Of a stretch of DNA of 5,667 nt, positions 1 through 3,356 are shown piece by piece. The position numbers and the translations under genes are program-made. Position 1 is the first letter of the stretch, and every line of letters begins with the position of its first letter. The stretch is from Candidatus Poseidoniaceae archaeon (GTDB taxonomy: Archaea > Thermoplasmatota > Poseidoniia > Poseidoniales > Poseidoniaceae): the NCBI GenBank assembly GCA_013329355.1, contig DUKK01000095.1, positions 1-5,667 on the forward strand, given 5' to 3'. The notes under the pieces are model-generated. The model had not been told where the DNA came from. It worked only from the letters and a program-made list of their open reading frames with translations, and did no database searches.

Positions 1-36
1 CCTAGAAACCTAGCAAAATCAGTAACGGTTGAGTAG

Positions 37-756
37 TCAGAGCGTCGTAAACCGTTGCTCTTCAGCCTTCCATTTGAACGGTTTATAGCCAAGCAAGTGA
101 TTGGTATGGCGCATTTTTATGACGCTCATCTTTCGACTAACTTCATCAGCTGACCGCTCCATCACTAGATGTATTACACCATCTGAAAGATAGTCTTCAA
201 TACCATATTCGCCAAATTGTTTGTGGTCCTCACCAGTCATTTCACAGATGAAAAAGGAGGTCAATTCCAGTCTTCGGACGGCTTCGAAAAGTCGGAATAT
301 TTCATCACGCGGGTTTTCCATTTTTGTCAGCGTGAAGAAGGCTCCAAGTGAATCGAAAACCAACAATTCAAAGCCAATAGATTGGCGATATGATGTTAGT
401 TGTTTAATCAGTTGCCCCATCCAGTCTACTCGATTACTCATTCCCTGTTCATCTAACTGAACGCGCAGGTCAACTAAGTCGATAATTGCGATTCGATTTC
501 TGACGCGTGGGTCGTCCACATTCATTCCCATATTGCTCATATGAGCTCTAAGTGATTCCTTACCCTGCTCCAGAGTTATGTATATGCCACTGGTTTCCCC
601 ATACAGCACCGCATTGTATAGCATCGAAAATGTCAAACTAGATTTCATTGCACCTGAGGCCCCGGCAACCAGACAAATGTGGCCTTGAGGGATACCACCC
701 TGCATATTTTCATCTAATCCTTCAATGTGAGTTGGTATTCTTTCCAGTCCAGCCAT
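37..756 (-). CDS. KaiC/RadA-superfamily single-domain ATPase
   Basis: This is a RecA-fold ATPase of the KaiC/GvpD/Rad55-like archaeal group with one ATPase domain, about 239 residues from the chosen start. Counting from the GTG at 789, the Walker A loop is G43-A-S-G-A-M-K49-S50, with Met where classical P-loops have Gly. The LEQ at 73-75 sits where KaiC has its catalytic Glu pair. Walker B is LLVFD (142-146), and YGIEDYLSDGVIHL plus KMRHTNH (226-231) match the family's C-terminal strand signatures. I prefer the ATG at 756 because family members begin just before the R-I-P-T...G-L-D motif and a GGTGG lies 4 nt upstream. In-frame ATG 786 and GTG 789 are alternatives, giving 249 or 250 residues. 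The gene diverges from maf. The family's likely role is ATP-dependent regulation or signalling, but substrate and partner are unknown. Fold assignment is strong; biological role is not assignable. Confidence 0.88.
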   Translation of the reverse strand: MAGLERIPTHIEGLDENMQGGIPQGHICLVAGASGAMKSSLTFSMLYNAVLYGETSGIYITLEQGKESLRAHMSNMGMNVDDPRVRNRIAIIDLVDLRVQLDEQGMSNRVDWMGQLIKQLTSYRQSIGFELLVFDSLGAFFTLTKMENPRDEIFRLFEAVRRLELTSFFICEMTGEDHKQFGEYGIEDYLSDGVIHLVMERSADEVSRKMSVIKMRHTNHLLGYKPFKWKAEEQRFTTL

Positions 757-786
757 TGTGCCACCATTTGTCGGAAGGTTGTCCAT

Positions 787-857
787 CACTTGAATATGTC
801 TAAAATTTGACGAGGTAAATAGTAAGGTTGATTGATTGGGAAAATTATTATTTTACG
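787..857. promoter_or_regulatory. AT-rich divergent spacer with possible TATA-like elements
   Basis: This short spacer separates the divergent ATPase and maf genes and must hold both promoters. Candidate TATA-like elements are TCTAAAATTT at 799-808, readable on both strands, and GTAAATAG at 816-823. The first lies about 25 bp from a plausible start site for each gene and would leave leaders of roughly 20-30 nt. An AAAATTATTATTTT run at 841-854 sits directly before the maf ATG, too close to act as its TATA box. Assignment is by eye, and the exact elements are uncertain. Confidence 0.3.
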
Positions 858-1430
858 ATGAGGGTTTGGCTTGCATCGAAGTCTGCGAGGAGGGCAGAGA
901 TGCTCAGGCAAATATTCCCAAATCTCACTTGTGTGGGCATTGATTCAGTTAAAGAAACCTCAAAATCAACCGTCGTTTCAGGTCAGGTGTTGGAAATCTG
1001 TCAAAAAAAGGCTGCAGCAGCACACCCCGATAAAAATTATGAATTGATTGTCGTGAGTGATACAATGATCCAAGACCCAGATGTTGATGTGCGAGCAATG
1101 GGTAAAGCCAACGATGCTATTGAGGCAGCAGCAATGTTACATCGATTAGCAGGCCGCCGGCACAGAGTTTGGACGGCTACCGGAATTTATTACAAATCAA
1201 AGTGGGAATTTCATCTCAATGAAGCTATAGTTGAGATTGATGCCCTGACCGATGAGACTCTAGTTGAACTGGTGTTAAATAATTCGTGGGTCGGTAAGGC
1301 TGGCTCATATGACCTTGCTGGGGGCATGAGCCGATACGCACGATTGGTAGAGGGCGATGAAGCAACAGTGTTGGGTATTGCTGGAGATGCGATGGAGAGA
1401 CTTGTTCAACTCAGTGATTATGAGGTGTAG
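858..1430 (+). CDS. maf: Maf family nucleotide pyrophosphatase
   Basis: Maf/HAM1-like house-cleaning enzymes hydrolyse nucleoside triphosphates, including non-canonical or modified ones, to the monophosphate plus pyrophosphate. The 190-residue length is typical. The start is set by the family N-terminus: MRVWLASKSARRAEML carries the S-x-R-R phosphate-binding motif (S9, R11, R12). Other family positions are E33, the KKA stretch at 50-52, the catalytic S-D-T (D68), GK at 82-83 and the K-A-G-x-Y motif near the C-terminus. An in-frame TTG at 828 would add 10 residues that Maf proteins normally lack. Oddities are a DTM-to-GK interval about three residues longer than usual, GKA instead of GKP, and VLGIAGDAM in place of the usual N-V-V-G-L-P-like end. 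Substrate preference (dTTP/UTP versus m7GTP/CTP types) cannot be read from this. In B. subtilis Maf affects septation; here the simple reading is nucleotide sanitation. Confidence 0.88.
   Translation: MRVWLASKSARRAEMLRQIFPNLTCVGIDSVKETSKSTVVSGQVLEICQKKAAAAHPDKNYELIVVSDTMIQDPDVDVRAMGKANDAIEAAAMLHRLAGRRHRVWTATGIYYKSKWEFHLNEAIVEIDALTDETLVELVLNNSWVGKAGSYDLAGGMSRYARLVEGDEATVLGIAGDAMERLVQLSDYEV
1418..1430. other. 13-bp overlap of convergent 3' ends
   Basis: The maf stop codon (TAG, 1428-1430) lies past the membrane-protein stop (TAA on the minus strand, 1418-1420). The last codons of the two convergent genes therefore share 13 bp. Neither strand shows a T-rich terminator tract just downstream of its stop, so termination probably happens inside the opposing gene. 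Confidence 0.85.
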
Positions 1431-2707
1431 CGCTCATAGTGCATTGGGATTCTGTGCCAAGTATCTAATGATAATACCAAATCTTTGAACAATATTATCA
1501 CCATGTAAATCATCATTGAGGTTAGGGCGAAATTTCTCATAAAATAGTAAACAAGGTCGGTGTCTTCCCCCAGTATCGTAATCCTGAAACCAATCATAAA
1601 CAATGATCCAACACCAATAAAGTTGAAAACGAGCATTTTATACAATTTTGAGCGATTATGAATTGATTGGTGTAAATGGTCTTTATGGAGATATATCCCA
1701 GACCCCCAAATTGACAGCATTACCGTGGAAAAGATCAGTGTTACATAGGAAATATTGATGAATTTTCCCTCATCAAAATCTGGCAATATTGACATCACAC
1801 CCACTATTAGAAAATACCACTGAGCAGAACCAATAAGGGCAGAATGTGGTTGAGGATTTTTCCCCACAGCTTTGCGCAGCATTTTCACAGGTCGTGTTGA
1901 TATGAATGCCCAAAAGAAGGGTAATGACTGGCTGATATTCGCCAGGTCTTCAGTTACTTGTCCACGCTCATACATGATTACAGAGAAGCAGTGAACTAGC
2001 GCTAGGACAAGGTAGATAGCAACGACAGGCCTAAAGTCACTGAATTTAACCAGACCCCATGATAACCGGCGATTAAAGTGTGCGAGTATTAGGCTTAGAG
2101 CAATTGTCCCCATGTGTACAACAACGTTGAAAGAAAATCCGAACTCGAGCAGTCCGGTTTCTTTGCGGAAAATCCAACATCCAAGAACAACAAGAGAAGA
2201 TACAGGTATCAACAATGCAGGTATTAGAGCGATATTACCACAATTAATTTTTTTCTGTTTTGATTCAATGTGTAGTTTCCAACTCGGCCATGCTATTGAA
2301 ACCAGTCCCCAAGTTAACAGGACTAAACCGACAGTAACCATCTCAAACATGAGTGTAAGATTGTTGGAAAATATTCCCCCCATTATCAAAATCTGTCCAA
2401 TTATATTCACCAGCAAATATTGATTAGAATGAGTGTGGGTATAGGCATCACTATCGTGGGTTATTGGGAACAGGTCAAAGATCATACCTATCAGAACCGA
2501 CATCAGCCAACCCAGTGAAATTAGTGCAGTGAGGATAAAAGCAATTTCTAGGCGGTAATTGTTCTGTCTGAATGAATAATCTGAATTTGTTGCGGATAGC
2601 CAAGTAACTGTTAGCATAAATGGTATTATCATAATCATTGATGATGCAAAGTGAGGTATGTAAGAACCACTCAATCCGGAGAATGGAACTTTAAATCGGC
2701 CGGCCAC
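1418..2707 (-). CDS. Polytopic integral membrane protein of unknown family (11-12 TM)
   Basis: I do not recognise this 429-residue protein with confidence. It is strongly hydrophobic, with about 11-12 predicted membrane helices near residues 19-38, 54-78, 96-113, 118-140, 157-179, 190-210, 224-245, 258-271, 289-307, 316-340, 356-378 and 386-410. There is no signal peptide or soluble domain. Helix 2 ends in GWLMSVLIGMIFDLFP, which resembles helix 2 of heme-copper oxidase subunit I-like and NnrS-like proteins. Histidines occur at or near helices (H19, H84, H91, H93, H198, H210, H239), but the usual axial and copper ligand pattern is not evident. A COX1-like fold without classical cofactors is only a guess; an unrelated transporter is equally possible. 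The start is a GTG at 2705-2707, supported by a TATA-like element about 25 bp upstream. The gene lies 51 bp downstream of sepF on the same strand and overlaps maf at its 3' end. Confidence 0.8.
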   Translation of the reverse strand: MAGRFKVPFSGLSGSYIPHFASSMIMIIPFMLTVTWLSATNSDYSFRQNNYRLEIAFILTALISLGWLMSVLIGMIFDLFPITHDSDAYTHTHSNQYLLVNIIGQILIMGGIFSNNLTLMFEMVTVGLVLLTWGLVSIAWPSWKLHIESKQKKINCGNIALIPALLIPVSSLVVLGCWIFRKETGLLEFGFSFNVVVHMGTIALSLILAHFNRRLSWGLVKFSDFRPVVAIYLVLALVHCFSVIMYERGQVTEDLANISQSLPFFWAFISTRPVKMLRKAVGKNPQPHSALIGSAQWYFLIVGVMSILPDFDEGKFINISYVTLIFSTVMLSIWGSGIYLHKDHLHQSIHNRSKLYKMLVFNFIGVGSLFMIGFRITILGEDTDLVYYFMRNFALTSMMIYMVIILFKDLVLSLDTWHRIPMHYERYTS

Positions 2708-2727
2708 ATTTGTACGACAATATGCCC

Positions 2728-2736
2728 CTTTTTAAG
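2728..2736 (-). promoter_or_regulatory. Archaeal TATA-like box for the membrane-protein gene
   Basis: On the minus strand CTTAAAAAG is centred about 25 bp upstream of the GTG start at 2707, with a purine-rich GGAAAT a few bases further upstream that could serve as a BRE. This is the spacing expected of a TBP/TFB promoter that starts transcription at or next to the start codon, giving a leaderless mRNA. No Shine-Dalgarno sequence is visible before the GTG, which fits. It suggests the gene can be transcribed independently of sepF. Confidence 0.5.
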
Positions 2737-2758
2737 CAAATTTCCGACGATATGCGTA

Positions 2759-3343
2759 TTACATTAGCGGATTGATGCCCAGGCTGTGATTACTGATATC
2801 GACGACAACATCTGTCCCGGGAATCATCAGCAGTTTGTCTTCCTGATCAAGCGCAAAAACCCCAACACCAACCTCATCGGTCATCATCTTCAAATCCCTT
2901 CGGCAAGCATTTTGATGAGAATCCATGTGAACTAGACTTCTCAAATCGACAATTATGGTATCACCATTGGCGATTCTTTGGGCTATTCCTCGGGTTGGTA
3001 TGCGTTTCATTTGATCAGGAGCAACATAGCGCAGAGCTCTAGACGGAAATGATTTCCTGACCTGATTCTGTACTCCCAAATCGTGGAATGGTTCCCCATC
3101 AGCAGTTATTGGTCCACTCCAATTATTCGGTATCTGGACCATTTTGCGCGCACTCTCGATCTCGGGTAGGTCTGTCAAAGGCTCTTGCTCCACAGCAATC
3201 GGCTCTGTGGTCAATCTTGATTGCGAAGTTTCTGATTGATTGGTTAGAGACGGCTCCTCACTAACACTAGGTTCTGTAGATTTAGTGGTTTTTTGTGGAG
3301 CGTCAGGGTCAGGCAATCCAAAAAAACTCCACAAACTGGCCAT
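2759..3343 (-). CDS. sepF: SepF, archaeal FtsZ membrane anchor
   Basis: SepF binds the FtsZ C-terminal peptide and tethers the Z-ring to the cytoplasmic membrane face. Archaeal SepF is an essential or major FtsZ anchor in the archaea studied. Three parts are visible in the 194 residues. Residues 1-10 (MASLWSFFGL) form a short amphipathic membrane-targeting helix of the SepF N-terminal type. Residues 11-~95 are a Ser/Thr/Glu/Pro-rich, probably disordered linker. Residues ~104-187 are the SepF core: an RYVAP strand, then NGDTIIVDLRSL, a helix with RRDLKMMTDEVGVGVFALD, and the closing LLMIPGTDVVVDIS strands. The core matches the G-d-i-v-i-v-d-l...D...r...d-l-k...e-v-g-g-d-v-f-a-l-d...l-l-i-t-P pattern. 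The linker is longer than in compact archaeal SepFs. The ATG is 9 bp after the stop of the PKD surface-protein gene, implying co-transcription. Assignment is by pattern; the core fold call is fairly strong. Confidence 0.82.
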   Translation of the reverse strand: MASLWSFFGLPDPDAPQKTTKSTEPSVSEEPSLTNQSETSQSRLTTEPIAVEQEPLTDLPEIESARKMVQIPNNWSGPITADGEPFHDLGVQNQVRKSFPSRALRYVAPDQMKRIPTRGIAQRIANGDTIIVDLRSLVHMDSHQNACRRDLKMMTDEVGVGVFALDQEDKLLMIPGTDVVVDISNHSLGINPLM

Positions 3344-3351
3344 TATTTCAC

Positions 3352-3356
3352 ATCAC
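3352..3356 (-). promoter_or_regulatory. Probable Shine-Dalgarno site of sepF
   Basis: GTGAT on the minus strand matches part of the archaeal GGAGGTGATC consensus. It lies 8 nt before the sepF ATG and overlaps the TGA stop of the upstream PKD gene. It supports the chosen sepF start and translation from a shared mRNA. Confidence 0.4.

Noticed and set aside
1..13. CCTAG-AAA-CCTAG small repeat at the left edge, possible terminator or site
   Set aside because: The arms are only 4-5 bp and there is no T-tract. This is too weak to call, and the context is cut by the window edge.
221..460. Plus-strand open frame opposite the KaiC-like gene
   Set aside because: It is a Ser-rich antisense shadow of a conserved ATPase reading frame.
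828..857. TTG at 828 as the maf start, adding ten residues
   Set aside because: Maf proteins begin at the MRxxLASxS strand, and the added residues overlap an AT-rich leader without family support.
2112..2423. Plus-strand open frame opposite the membrane-protein gene
   Set aside because: It has no recognisable domain or start signal and lies wholly inside a strongly hydrophobic, clearly coding minus-strand frame.
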